Notes under the pieces: model-generated
Seen by the model: only the letters and a program-made list of their open reading frames with translations
What the model was told of the DNA's origin: nothing
Databases searched by the model: none
NCBI GenBank assembly: GCA_051530055.1
Contig: CM121343.1
Span: 7,502,001 to 7,566,000, forward strand
Direction: 5' to 3'
DNA from: Neoechinorhynchus agilis
Lineage: Eukaryota; Acanthocephala
Length of the DNA stretch: 64,000 nt
Translations under genes and position numbers: made by a program
Shown here: piece by piece, positions 1-11,314 of the stretch
Layout: every line of letters starts with the position of its first letter
Position numbering within the stretch: the stretch's first letter is position 1

Positions 1-823
1 GGGGAAATCTGCGAGAATTTTACTAAATTCGTTGTTCTTCGATCCGAGGAAATCGACGCTGAGGGCTTCGATCGATACAGGAATGGAGGCTAATTGTATC
101 ATTGCGAAAGTTTCTGCACTAACCAGCTGCTTATTCCTTAAGTCGACCAGTAAACCTGAGTGTCGAAGGAAATCAGCGCCTAGGATAGGGTGTTTAACCG
201 CGGCAAGAGTGAATATCCATTCCGTCTGAGTTTTACCGAAATTCAACTGCAGTAGCTTGTTGCCGAATCTTGGGATTGTTGAACCGTTTGCAGCTGTAAG
301 TGCTCTGCCAGGGTGTTTAGTCTGTTTATCGAGTGTTGTGGCTGGAAGGACGCTGATTTCGGCACCAGTATCGACTAAGAACCGTCGTCCAGTTTGGCGT
401 TCGTTTAGGAAAAAGAGGCTATTGACAGAGGGACCGATCATCATTGCCTCTACTAATGATCGGTCAATTCGTTTTTTGGGTTGGCTTTCAATTTGAAATC
501 CGCCGATCGCTTACAAGGTGATCTACATTTCCTTGCTCTACCTCCAAATTTACGGTGGTAATAGCATAAATCTGATACTGTTACTGGGATTTGCTTGGTC
601 GCAATCTTTTTCTTAAAGGTTGCCTTGATTGCAAAATGTTGTCGGCAGCACGTGCAAGCTCACGAGGTTCGGTGATTTTCGAATGAACTAGAATAGATCG
701 GATCTTCTTAGGCATGCGTTCAAGAAATATTTCGCGGAATAAGAAACATGGTGAGTTGCTTTCGAGGTACGCTAGCATCTCATCCATTAACGCCGAAGGC
801 TTTTCGTCTCCAAGCTCCCTTAT

Positions 824-3213
824 CTATTGATGATTGTTTGATTGACAATCCGACTGAAAGGGAGAGATTTTATTGAAACACCTAGCTTTCGCCGTCCAAC
901 GGCTTCTTCAGGGTGTAATCTACAATGCGAGTGAAGTGGAAGTTCACATGAGATTCATGACGGCAGACAACTCATCCTTCTGGTTAATGAGTGTCCTACC
1001 GTCCGACCGATGCCCGCTAGAGTCCTCACGATCCCGGGTCTCTCGGGATATGATCAGCGCTTCCGCTATCGACAGTTCGACGGGATCCTGCGCTTTGTAC
1101 ATTATGCGCGTGGACAGCTGAACTGTTCCATCCGGGTGGACTCGCGAATAATGTTTCGCCCACGGTGTCGTCACATACGATTGCGCACTTGGGTTCAACG
1201 AGTTTCGTACATGCTCGGCCACTCTTTGGCGAAGTGGCCTTTCTGTTTTTCCCACGTACGTGACCAAGTGGCCACGGTCAATCCGACACCGTTCACACCG
1301 GATCTCGTAGACCACACTGCTCTGATCGCACATCTTCCAGTCACGATCAATGGCTTGCTGACGCTCCTCGTCCATCCTCGCACCTGCTGCGTATCTGCAC
1401 ATTAGGCACGACCGAGGGCATTCCTGATGATCCTCATGATGCCTCGTTCTCGTCAGCATCCTCCGCAGCGTTCTACACCCTCTGTGCACAATACGCACAT
1501 TCAACCCTGCTTGCCTGAGCAGTACTTTGACTCTCTTCGTGAACATTTCACTCACGTACGGAATTCGTAGGATCGGCCTATCGTCCTTTCGTTCACTCAT
1601 GGGTCCAGCGTCTCGTCTAATTCTATTTTCCACTTCTCGCTGGAATCCTTCGATCTCCTCTGTCGAATATCCGTTGTCCGCGAAGATCTTGTTTACTGCT
1701 TCCACCGCTCCACGCTTCGCGTCCCACGACGATGAGCAGGTGGTTGCCGATTTATGCATACCAGCGTATATCGCCGCTTTCATCGCCCAAGGATGGTGAG
1801 AATCTCGGTGCATCACAATCGACTTCCTGCATGGCTTTCGATACCAATTGAAGTTGGACACATCGTCGGATTTGAAGCGGAGATTGAGGAATGGCAGGTA
1901 GTCCGAAGGTTGGTCTCTTGTAACTTGAATCCTCCTATTCGAGTCCATTGAATTTAATAGTGACTCAATGGTATCGACCTCATCATCCTCGGTGAAGGTC
2001 AGCAACACATCGTCCACATAGCGGAGGTAAACTTGACTCGACGCTAAATGTGGATAGATGTGCAGTCTTTCCAGGTCATCGAGGTAGAGGATGGCCAATA
2101 CCGGAGCCAAACTATTTCCCATTGCGAGACCACGAACTTGCTTATATAGCTGGTTTCGATAACGAAAAAGGTTGCACTTCAATACCAATCGTGTCAGACC
2201 AATAACATCGTCTGGTAGTAGACCAAAGAGGTCAAGATCTTCATTCTCCTTCAACCTTTTCTCCAGCGCACGTACTGCTCCCTCGTTGTCCACATTGGTG
2301 TACAATGCCACGAAATCAAAAGACATTACGCGACTGTTGGTCAATTCATTCTGTCGCGATCGCAACGTTGATAACAGCTCATCAGTATTACTCACAAATG
2401 CCCGTGTCCTCCGTAGCAATGGACCGATAGCCGAAGCCAGGAAACGAGAAACACGGTACGCTGGTCCATTAACCGCAGATATGATTGGTCTGCATTTCAG
2501 CAATGAGGCTGCTTGCGGTGTAACCGGACCAATAGGCATCTTGTGTGTCTTGACCAATCCGTACATCACCGGCGTACGTAATGGACCGTGTGTGAAACTG
2601 CTCATCCCTTTCAACTCTCGAGCCGATATCACTTTTCGAAGAGCAGCATTCAACTCCTTGCGCTGTTGCTCACATTCGTCTTTTGTCGCCATTGTATATG
2701 TATCAGTGTGACCCAATAACGTCCCCATCATCGCACTTTCCACGCTGCTTTCCATCGCCACGAGATCACCTGCATTATCGCTCACTGTTATCCTCATCTC
2801 CTTCTTTTGCACTTTCTCTTTCAGAGACCTCAGTGCTCGTCGTTCACTCAACGGAAGATTCGGTTTCGAGCGGTAATCCATATAACGATCCGTCAAGTTT
2901 TCTATGCCCTCTCGCAACATCAACAATTTTCTCTCGGTGTGGTCATCAGCTCTCGGTACTGCGAATACATTCCTTTCGAAATCAAAACGCGGTCGAGATC
3001 GCGAGACACACTCAGGTTCACAACTAGGCGGTGCATTAGCCTCTGCAGCAACCAGACGTTCCCCATCACGAACAGCTTTTACCCGTAGTTGGTACGCTAA
3101 GCGCGCGACGTCCACTTGCAATTGGAATACATCCTCTTTCCTCAGTGCATGTGTCGGTGCAAAGGACGGTCCACGTGAGAGAACCATACGTTCATGCGCC
3201 CAAGCTCCCTTAT
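824..3213 (-). mobile_element. Penelope-like element 1, inserted with a 13-bp target duplication
   Basis: The direct repeat CAAGCTCCCTTAT occurs at 811-823 and again at 3201-3213, one copy on each side of the PLE, and the gag-like host element resumes on both sides. This is the footprint of a target-primed insertion. The element is about 2.4 kb. Its coding frame begins about 14 bp inside the right junction, and the first residues (VLSRG..FAP) correspond to a block that normally lies well inside PLE proteins. I therefore infer 5' truncation on arrival. No pLTR is visible at the right end. Confidence 0.8.
944..3187 (-). CDS. Penelope-like reverse transcriptase with GIY-YIG endonuclease (747 codons, uninterrupted)
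   Basis: This is a PLE polyprotein that reverse-transcribes element RNA and nicks target DNA. Visible in order are the N-terminal VLSRGPSFAP block, PVTPQ..KCRPIISAVNGP (RT motif 2 region), MSFDFVALYTNVD (catalytic Asp of RT motif A), GLAMGNSLAPVLAILYL, YLRYVDDVLLTF (catalytic YVDD), a Cys/His-rich linker (HHEDHQECPRSCLMC), and a C-terminal GIY-YIG domain (VVYEIRCERC...TYVGKTERPLRQRVAEH). PLEs with such an endonuclease are widespread in animals. The frame is open throughout, which suggests a recent insertion, but the N-terminus is probably missing. The ATG at 3187 is the first in-frame Met and need not be the ancestral start. Confidence 0.9.
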   Translation of the reverse strand: MVLSRGPSFAPTHALRKEDVFQLQVDVARLAYQLRVKAVRDGERLVAAEANAPPSCEPECVSRSRPRFDFERNVFAVPRADDHTERKLLMLREGIENLTDRYMDYRSKPNLPLSERRALRSLKEKVQKKEMRITVSDNAGDLVAMESSVESAMMGTLLGHTDTYTMATKDECEQQRKELNAALRKVISARELKGMSSFTHGPLRTPVMYGLVKTHKMPIGPVTPQAASLLKCRPIISAVNGPAYRVSRFLASAIGPLLRRTRAFVSNTDELLSTLRSRQNELTNSRVMSFDFVALYTNVDNEGAVRALEKRLKENEDLDLFGLLPDDVIGLTRLVLKCNLFRYRNQLYKQVRGLAMGNSLAPVLAILYLDDLERLHIYPHLASSQVYLRYVDDVLLTFTEDDEVDTIESLLNSMDSNRRIQVTRDQPSDYLPFLNLRFKSDDVSNFNWYRKPCRKSIVMHRDSHHPWAMKAAIYAGMHKSATTCSSSWDAKRGAVEAVNKIFADNGYSTEEIEGFQREVENRIRRDAGPMSERKDDRPILRIPYVSEMFTKRVKVLLRQAGLNVRIVHRGCRTLRRMLTRTRHHEDHQECPRSCLMCRYAAGARMDEERQQAIDRDWKMCDQSSVVYEIRCERCRIDRGHLVTYVGKTERPLRQRVAEHVRNSLNPSAQSYVTTPWAKHYSRVHPDGTVQLSTRIMYKAQDPVELSIAEALIISRETRDREDSSGHRSDGRTLINQKDELSAVMNLM

Positions 3214-3649
3214 GTGAAGGATTCGATTTGTCCTCTTACTCTGTGAAGAACTATACGTTTCCAGCAAGCGCTCTTTGAGCTGGGCGTACTCTCCTGACTT
3301 TGGTGGTGATTCCAGAATGTCGAAAATCCTTATAGCAGTGTCTTGATCAAGTGAAGCAGTAACGTAGTGATATTTTGTTTCATCTGTTGAAATATTGAGC
3401 CTCAGCTTGGACAAACCAGATTCGTGGTTGTTGTGACTAAAACCGTGGGAGCTTCAGAGAAACGGTATTCAAGTTGCTATTCGCTTCTACTGTCGAAATA
3501 CGGTCGACAGCGTGGGGGTCACCAATTGTTGTGGTAGCTGGCATCAGTAGATATCGAAAAATCTACTGTCGCCGCACAAAAATGGTTTTTTATTCAACAT
3601 AACACCGAAAACGTTAACATGAACCTTATGATGTCGTTAATGGTCACTA

Positions 3650-6600
3650 CACTATGAAACCTTTTTCATTTCGGATTACATCGTCGCTGAAACAAGACAT
3701 TTGAACATCGTTTTATTTGCATAATTCCATTAAAACAGTCAAATCGCGAGTCCTCGACGTCATTTAAAAACATTCTATCAAAAATTTTTACATTTCGGAT
3801 TACATCGTCGCTGAAACAAGACATTTTAACACCGTTTTGTTTGAATAAAAATATTCTATCAAACCTTTTTCATTTCGGATTACATCGTCGCTGAAAAAAA
3901 GACTTTTGAACATCGTTTTGTTTGAATAATTCTATTAAAGCAGTCAAATCGCGAGTCCTCGACATCATTTAAAAAAAATTCCATCAAACCTTTTTACATT
4001 TTGGATTACATCGTCGCTAAAAAACGACATTTGAACATCGTTTTGTTTGAATAAAGCAGTTCAATCGCGAGTCCTCGACATTATCTAAAAAAATATTCTA
4101 TCAAACCTTTTTCATTTCGGATTACATCGTCGCTGAAAAAAAGACTTTTGAACATCGTTTTGTTTGAATAATTCTATTAAAGCAGTCAAATCGCGAGTCC
4201 TCGACATCATTTAAAAAAAATTCCATCAAACCTTTTTACATTTTGGATTACATCGTCGCTAAAAAACGACATTTGAACATCGTTTTGTTTGAATAATTCT
4301 ATTAAAGCAGTCAAATCGCGAGTACTCGACATTATTTAAAAATATTCTATCAAACCCTTTTTCATTTCGGATTGCATTGCCGCTGAAATGAGCCATTTGA
4401 ACATCGTCTTGTTTGAATAATTCTATTAAAGCAGTCAAATCGCGAGTCCTCGACATTATTTAAAGATATTCTATCAAACCTTTTTACATTTCGGATTACA
4501 TCGTCGCTGAAATGAGCCATTTGAACATCGTCTTGTTTGAATAATTCTATTAAACAGTCAAATCGCGAGTCCTCGACATTATTTAAAGATATTCTATCAA
4601 ACCTTTTTACATTTCGGATTACATCGTCGCTGAAATGAGCCATTTGAACATCGTCTTGTTTGAATAATTCTATTAAAGCAGTCAAATCGCGAGTAATCGA
4701 CATTATTTAAAGATATTCTATCAAACCCTTTTTCATTTCGGATTGCATTTCCGCTGAAATGAGCCATTTGAACATCGTCTTGTTTGAATAATTCTATTAA
4801 AGCAGTCAAATCGCGAGTCCTCGACATTATTTAAAGATATTCTATCAAACCTTTTTACATTTCGGATTACATCGTCGCTGAAATGAGCCATTTGAACATC
4901 GTCTTGTTTGAATAATTCTATTAAAGCAGTCAAATCGCGAGTAATCGACATTATTAAGATATTCTATCAAACCCTTTTTTATTTCGGATTGCATTGCCGC
5001 TGAAATGAGCCATTTGAACATCGTCTTGTTTGAATAATTCTATTAAAGCAGTCAAATCGCGAGTCCTCGACATTATTTAAAGATATTCTATCAAACCCTT
5101 TTTCATTTCGGATTGCATTGCCGCTGAAATGAGCCATTTGAACATCGTCTTGTTTGAATAATTCTATTAAAGCAGTCAAATCGTGAGTCCTCGACATTAT
5201 TTAAAGATATTCTATCAAACCTTTTTACATTTCGGATTACATCGTCGCTGAAATGAGCCATTTGAACATCGTCTTGTTTGAATAATTCTATTAAAGCAGT
5301 CAAATCGCGAGTAATCGACATTATTTAAAGATATTCTATCAAACCCTTTTTTATTTCGGATTGCATTTCCGCTGAAATGAGCCATTTGAACATCGTCTTG
5401 TTTGAATAATTCTATTAAAGCAGTCAAATCGTGAGCCCTCGACATTATTTAAAGATATTCTATCAAACCCTTTTTCATTTCGGATTGCATTGCCGCTGAA
5501 ATGAGCCATTTGAACATCGTCTTGTTTGAATAATTCTATTAAAGCAGTCAAATCGCGAGTCCTCGACATTATTTAAAGATATTCTATCAAACCTTTTTAC
5601 ATTTCGGATTACATCGTCGCTGAAATGAGCCATTTGAACATCGTCTTGTTTGAATAATTCTATTAAAGCAGTCAAATCGTGAGTCCTCGACATTATTTAA
5701 AGATATTCTATCAAACCTTTTTACATTTCGGATTACATCGTCGCTGAAATGAGCCATTTGAACATCGTCTTGTTTGAATAATTCTATTAAAGCAGTCAAA
5801 TCGCGAGTAATCGACATTATTTAAAGATATTCTATCAAACCCTTTTTCATTTCGGATTGCATTTCCGCTGAAATGAGCCATTTGAACATCGTCTTGTTTG
5901 AATAATTCTATTAAAGCAGTCAAATCGTGAGTCCTCGACATTATTTAAAGATATTCTATCAAACCCTTTTTTATTTCGGATTGCATTGCCGCTGAAATGA
6001 GCCATTTGAACATCGTCTTGTTTGAATAATTCTATTAAAGCAGTCAAATCGTGAGTCCTCGACATTATTTAAAAAATATTCTATCAAACCCTTTTTTATT
6101 TCGGATTGCATTGCCGCTGAAATGAGCCATTTGAACATCGTCTTGTTTGAATAATTCTATTAAAGCAGTAAAATCGCGAGTCCTCGACATTATTTAAAGA
6201 TATTCTATCAAACCCTTTTTCATTTCGGATTGCATTGCCGCTGAAATGAGCCATTTGAACATCGTCTTGTTTGAATAATTCTATTAAAGCAGTCAAATCG
6301 CGAGTCCTCGACATTATTTAAAGATATTCTATCAAACTTTTTCATTGGATTGCATTGCCGCTGAAATGAGCCATTTGAACATCGTCTTGTTTGAATAATT
6401 CTATTAAAGCAGTCAAATCGTGAGTCCTCGACATTATTTAAAGATATTCTATCAAACCTTTTTACATTTCGGATTACATCGTCGCTGAAATGAGCCATTT
6501 GAACATCGTCTTGTTTGAATAATTCTATTAAAGCAGTCAAATCGTGAGTCCTCGACATTATTTAAAGATATTCTATCAAACCCTTTTTTATTTCGGATTG

Positions 6601-7270
6601 CATTGCCGCTGAAATGAGCCATTTGAACATCGTCTTGTTTGAATAATTCTATTAAAGCAGTCAAATCGCGAGTCCTCGACATTATTTAAAGATATTCTAT
6701 CAAGCCTTTTTACATTTCGGATTGCATCGCCGCTGAAATAAGACATTTTAACACCGTTTTGCTTTAATAATTGTATTAAAACAATCAAATCGCGAGTCCT
6801 CGACATCATTTAAAAAATATTCCATCAAACCTTTTTACATTTCGGATTACATCGTCGTTGAAATGATCCATTTGAACATCATTTTGTTTGAATAATTCTA
6901 TTAAAACAATCAAATCGCGAGTCCTCGACATTTTTAAAAAAATATTCCATCGAACCTTTCTTCATTTCGGATTACATCGCCGCTGAAATAAGACATTTTA
7001 ACATCGTCTTGTTTGAATAATTCTATTAAAGCAGTCAAATCGTGAGCCCTCGACATTATTTAAAGATATTCTATCAAACCCTTTTTCATTTCGGATTGCA
7101 TTGCCGCTGAAATAAGACATTTTAACATCGTCTTGTTTGAATAATTCTATTAAAGCAGTCAAATCGTGAGTCCTCGGCATTATTTAAAAAATAGTCTATC
7201 AAACCTTTTTACATTTCGGATTACATCTTTGAAAAAAAAATCTATCAAACCTTTTTTCATTTCGGATTAC
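3650..7270. repeat. 124-bp satellite array, about 29 units
   Basis: A unit of about 124 bp recurs head to tail. Landmarks are AAATCGCGAGTCCTCGACAT, TATTCTATCAAACC, ATTTCGGATTACATCG and TGAACATCGTCTTGTTTG. Two main unit types can be told apart: type A has GATTACATCGTCGC and type B has GATTGCATTGCCGC or GATTGCATTTCCGC. They are interspersed without a fixed order. The centre (about 4350-6700) is the most uniform; edge units diverge and carry deletions, as expected from unequal exchange. The many short overlapping open frames inside follow from the repeat and are not genes, because 124 is not a multiple of 3. Confidence 0.95.
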
Positions 7271-9560
7271 ATCGCCGCTGAAATAAGACGTGAAGCTAAA
7301 TCTTCATTCTGCATCAATGAGTATTCATTACCAGGAGTCGAATATTGAGCACTCAAAGTTTTCAGCCGGCGATTAATTTGAATACATGACCCAAATACTA
7401 AAATTAAAAATGCAGAAAATCCATCAAAACAATCGATGGAGTCGTAGTTTTTTTATTGCAAATACCAATGGGAATTTTTGAGGACTGGCCAGCCGGTAAC
7501 TTTTATTTAGTATCAAAGTACGGCCTTGAATGAATTTCGATATTTTTCAAAAGATATGAAAAAAATCTGGCTACCTACTAAGGCGCGCAATATAATCGAC
7601 TACTGAGATCAATTTTGATCATTCAGAACTTCTTTGGGATGAGGCAGTCCCCGAAAAAAACATATTTTGAATTGATATATTTCGAAAGAGGCAAAGAATT
7701 TATTGATTTCGATATTTCGGCACCTTGATAAAGTCAAGAAAGGTGTGCTTCGCCGAATGGCATATAAGCAAACATGAATTTTGTTCAATCTTCAAACGAA
7801 AGCTTTATTAGACGTATAAAGAGGTTTTTGTTTGAGCCATTTCAATACAAATCAATAAAATCTTTTTTTTGATGATTGATGAGGCATTCTCTTTTGCAAT
7901 ATCTCAAAATTCGTTATTTGATTTGTTAATAATTGTTTCATCGCACAATCACGTTTTTTTGCACTGACCCCACGTGAACACCCGATCAGATCGTCCGAAT
8001 CACACTGAAATTGCACAGAAATCACGACCGATATCCACGATGTCTGACGAATTGCGCAGCTGCGACTGTAATCGAATCGGAATGGGCGGCAATGGAGTTT
8101 ACGTCGTCTATTACGAGAAGGTCTTTTGACATGTATTGAGGACGGGTTTAAATAATTGCAGTCCTAGCAGTGACCACGAATGACTCCTTTGTCGAGGAAT
8201 TGCATTTTCAGTACCATTTTCGTCTAGTTTTTCGGAAAAAAACCCAATCTTGGTCATATCTATTTTTGCCATTGTAATTGGAATCCCCACGTGGAACGTC
8301 CGTATAAAAGACGAGATTAAGAGTCCCGTTACCAGAGTAAAACTACGCGCTAAACTGCTAGCCTAATGCTGACGGATTATCTCGTAGGTTTCTCCATATC
8401 ATAACCTCTTCCACAAAATGTATTCTGCAATTTACATAACCAGCGTATTTTTAAACGTTGATTACCATTTTGAACGAAAAAAAGGATTGTTTCTTAATTT
8501 TGAACTTTTCTATTTATTACACTTTCGGTGAGAATAATCCCGGTCATTACATATTTTATTTATTCGAAATATTTCGCGAGGTATCCTCGCCTCTTCAGTC
8601 ATTGCTTGTAAGTGTTTACGACGTTATGATTCGTGCAATGATTTTTAGAACGTTTTTCGGCTTTTTTTGCTTTAGGCACACAGCCAGCCGATATCTTTGA
8701 GCCCTCCCTTCAACGAGGTTGGTTCTAAGTGATTCAATCACTTCTCTGATCGAAGATATCGGTTTGGCTTTATATGCCTAAAAAGTAAGCCGAGGAAGGG
8801 ATGTTCTGAAAGCATTGAATCAAACATTGAAGGATTTCTGGACTCACCCTCAAAATGGCACTGAAAATCCTTATAAGCAACATTCAACCATAAAGATGTT
8901 CTTTTAGTCCTCCGATTATAAATTGAAATCGATAGCATTTACGACCCGGCCCGTGTTCTTGGGCAAAGATGGAATGCATTTCTATTTAACTACTTATTGA
9001 AAGAGTAGATACGTGATTTTGAACTTTAAATGGCAAAAAATCAAACCGCTAAAGTGATATTTTTATGGATCACTGATATCGATTGATTCGTGGGTTAAAA
9101 ACTTGTGGAAGGTTCGTTGTTGATTGCGAAAATCCACCAAAAACATTATGTAGATCGAAGACTTTAGATCATAGTCGAATCGACGGTATTACGAATTTTG
9201 ACCAATCCTTCAAACTGGTTAAGCTTAGCTGTTGCACTCCAAAAAAATCATATCGGTTAAGTAGAAATTCGATATTTTTAAATCCGAAATCGATACATGT
9301 TCATTTCGCTTAAATTATGCAGTTTCACAAAAATCCCCCCCAATGCCACACAAAAAAATGCTCCCGCTCCTACGTCATTTTTTACGTGTTACGCGCGACT
9401 TGATCGCGCTGCACGCACGCCGGCATGCAGAACGCGCACTTGCGGGTGAAGTGTACGCGTTTTTGGCTGTGGGGGCAACTCTACTTTCTGATTGGGGGGG
9501 GAGCCACCGTATTGACCGTTGCTTAGAAAAACTCTTTAGATTTTTGACGTCGGAAACGAA
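7270..9560. other. Intergenic AT-rich DNA, no gene seen
   Basis: No open frame of convincing length or family resemblance is visible. The stretch at 7690-7760 (GATATTTCGGCACCTTGATAAAG) and the site at 8574-8600 look like PLE-terminus fragments. A CpG-richer patch at 9380-9500 just before the cyclin E start may be its promoter or 5' UTR. Confidence 0.6.
8574..8600 (-). other. Hammerhead-like motif (PLE-terminus type)
   Basis: On the minus strand CTGAAGA is followed by a G, a 6-bp perfect hairpin (GCGAGG / CCTCGC, loop ATA) and then GAAATATTTC. The core CUGANGA, stem II, GAAA is the hammerhead ribozyme consensus. Stem II differs from the copies near 38.4 kb and 58.0 kb by a compensated pair. 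Stems I and III and the cleavage site were not established. Confidence 0.5.
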
Positions 9561-9562
9561 CG

Positions 9563-11314
9563 ATGCATCGTCGTCTGCCATCTCTGAACACTTTGGAGTC
9601 AAGTGGTCAATCAACAAACCTGCTAATCAATGCTGCTCCTGCTCCTGCTAACGAATCAGCGCCACAACTACGAGTTTTAGCCCCCAAAAGTGCACGAAAG
9701 CGTCGTCGTGAAGAAGGCGATGAGAACGTGCCCAGACGGCCAATCAGAGGACACCGTCGAATTGTTAAAGACGTTGTGGTTGCAATGAGTGATTGTGCGG
9801 CTAACTTAGTCGCTCACGTTCCTTCTGAGCTGAGTGACGATATTCAGACACTGAATTGTTCATCGTGTCTTCAGTCAGAAGAAGTTAATGTCTCAAATGT
9901 GATGGATGCAAACCTCTACAAATGCTCCCGGTGCAAATTCGGAGCAGCTCGTCGATTAACTACGGCCGCTACTGCTGCTATAAACAAGCAATTGAGTCGA
10001 ACGTATCTTCAAGGAGCTATGAGTGCACCGGCGGATAGAATCCCTCGGCTACAAGAGGTGGACTGCTGCTGTCGCTCTATAGTGCTCGACTGGATGTCGG
10101 ACGTTTGTATGGCTCTACAGCTCACCGTTCAGACCTATTACCTCGCAGTGTGTTATTTTGACCGCATTTTGGTAATGTTTGCACAACCAAAATACATTAG
10201 AAGCAATCATATGCAGTCTATAGCTTGCGCTTGTCTATTCTTAGCTTGTAAGATTGAAGAAACTGACCGAGCACCAACTTCGGCTGACTTTTGCACCATT
10301 TCGGACAACGCGTGCACTCGTCAACATCTTAAACAAATCGAATTGAAAATGGTCAGTTCACTCGATTGGAAACTTAGACCTATTACGGCTGACTGCTGTC
10401 TTCTCTATCTTTGCCAACTTAAGATCCACGAAGAAAAGGAAATCCACCAGCAGCATGAACAACAACAACAACTTTGCGCATGCAATCAGTCACATTGCAA
10501 GCAGAGGAAAATTAGTGGACCAAAACGGGAGCCGCTGGCACCTTTAATTGGGACAACATCTTATTCTAATACAACACAGCAATTTCGACACCAACGGCCA
10601 CCGAAACACGGTACAAATGCCGAAAAGTTCAATCAAACAGCTCGGTATTACTCGATGTGTACGCAACATCAATTCGATGCGTTCGTGTTCAATGAGGCAA
10701 TTAAGATCATGAATCTCGCTATTATGGACATTGGTTGGATGTGTTTCAGCGGCATAGAAATCGCGGTTAGTGCCCTTACGCTCATTGGACACGAAGATGC
10801 GTTGGACTTAACCGAGCTGGACCATGACAGGGTCAACCAATGCGTCCAATGGCTTAGACCGTTCCATAAAACTTTAAAAGAAGAAGGATTTCTACGATCA
10901 GATGCTCAGAGAAGCCATAATGCAGCGAAACAATTGACGAGTATACCTGAACGTTTTTTCCTGGTTCAGGTGGGCGCGCCCAGACTTTCAATCCTTAAAC
11001 AAGTACAAAAAAGAGGAGATTACGAAAACGCTTCTTCAACAGTTATTGAACCAAACGGAAACGATTTGTGCTTACAGCAGCTGTCGAACTGTGGACCACG
11101 AACTGGTAGTCCTGTCGTTAATTGTCAGCTAGGCATTGAAAAACAAGAGGGCGCAAAACCGTTCAACGCAGTGACTAACTTTAACACCAACAACGCTCCT
11201 TCAAATACCATCTTCGAACAACGGCTAATAGATCATCAATCCGAGGAAGATCCTAGTCTAAACGCAAATGATGCGCAGGAATCAATTCCAACTAAAAGAA
11301 GAAGGGCTAACTGA
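9563..11314 (+). CDS. CCNE: Cyclin E-like cyclin (583 aa, intronless)
   Basis: The protein is a regulatory subunit for CDK2 at the G1/S transition, inferred from family. It has a basic N-terminal region with KSARKRRRE at about 42-50 (nuclear-signal-like), then cyclin fold 1 at about 163-290 (VLDWMSDVC, TYYLAVCYFDRIL, FLACKIEE) and cyclin fold 2 at about 372-470 (FNEAIKIMNLAIMDI, VNQCVQWLRPF). The segments DFCTISDNACTRQHLKQIEL and VNQCVQWLRPFHKTLKEEG resemble cyclin E more than A, B or D. Unusually, an insertion of about 80 residues (Gln/His-rich, then basic) lies between the folds, and the N-terminal arm is long. The start is the first in-frame ATG. There is no sign of introns. The stop is TGA. 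Confidence 0.85.
   Translation: MHRRLPSLNTLESSGQSTNLLINAAPAPANESAPQLRVLAPKSARKRRREEGDENVPRRPIRGHRRIVKDVVVAMSDCAANLVAHVPSELSDDIQTLNCSSCLQSEEVNVSNVMDANLYKCSRCKFGAARRLTTAATAAINKQLSRTYLQGAMSAPADRIPRLQEVDCCCRSIVLDWMSDVCMALQLTVQTYYLAVCYFDRILVMFAQPKYIRSNHMQSIACACLFLACKIEETDRAPTSADFCTISDNACTRQHLKQIELKMVSSLDWKLRPITADCCLLYLCQLKIHEEKEIHQQHEQQQQLCACNQSHCKQRKISGPKREPLAPLIGTTSYSNTTQQFRHQRPPKHGTNAEKFNQTARYYSMCTQHQFDAFVFNEAIKIMNLAIMDIGWMCFSGIEIAVSALTLIGHEDALDLTELDHDRVNQCVQWLRPFHKTLKEEGFLRSDAQRSHNAAKQLTSIPERFFLVQVGAPRLSILKQVQKRGDYENASSTVIEPNGNDLCLQQLSNCGPRTGSPVVNCQLGIEKQEGAKPFNAVTNFNTNNAPSNTIFEQRLIDHQSEEDPSLNANDAQESIPTKRRRAN

Larger units (their letters stand above)
1..3600 (-). mobile_element. Gypsy-like LTR retrotransposon fossil, split by a nested PLE
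   Basis: On the minus strand, 3142-3414 and about 581-823 translate to gag-like protein, and about 1-500 translates to a retropepsin-like segment. Near 3520-3530 a primer-binding-site-like stretch (GGTGACCCCC) follows what looks like the end of an LTR. The order gag then protease matches Gypsy-type elements. The copy is broken: the left window edge cuts it, it is partial at its right end, and a Penelope-like element has inserted into gag (about 824-3200). Family assignment rests on protein resemblance read by eye. It predates the nested insertion; its absolute age is unknown. Confidence 0.7.

Noticed and set aside
4259-7180. Some 18 overlapping minus-strand frames of 60-113 codons (MSRTRDLTALIELFKQDD...)
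   Set aside because: They are by-products of the 124-bp satellite; the unit is not a codon multiple and each frame ends at the same repeated stop.
3650-7270. CRISPR-like regular repeat
   Set aside because: Units are contiguous 124-bp monomers without unique spacers, in an animal genome.
9343-9651. 102-codon frame overlapping the cyclin E start
   Set aside because: It is in another frame, with no homology, and does not splice to the cyclin frame by any clear site.
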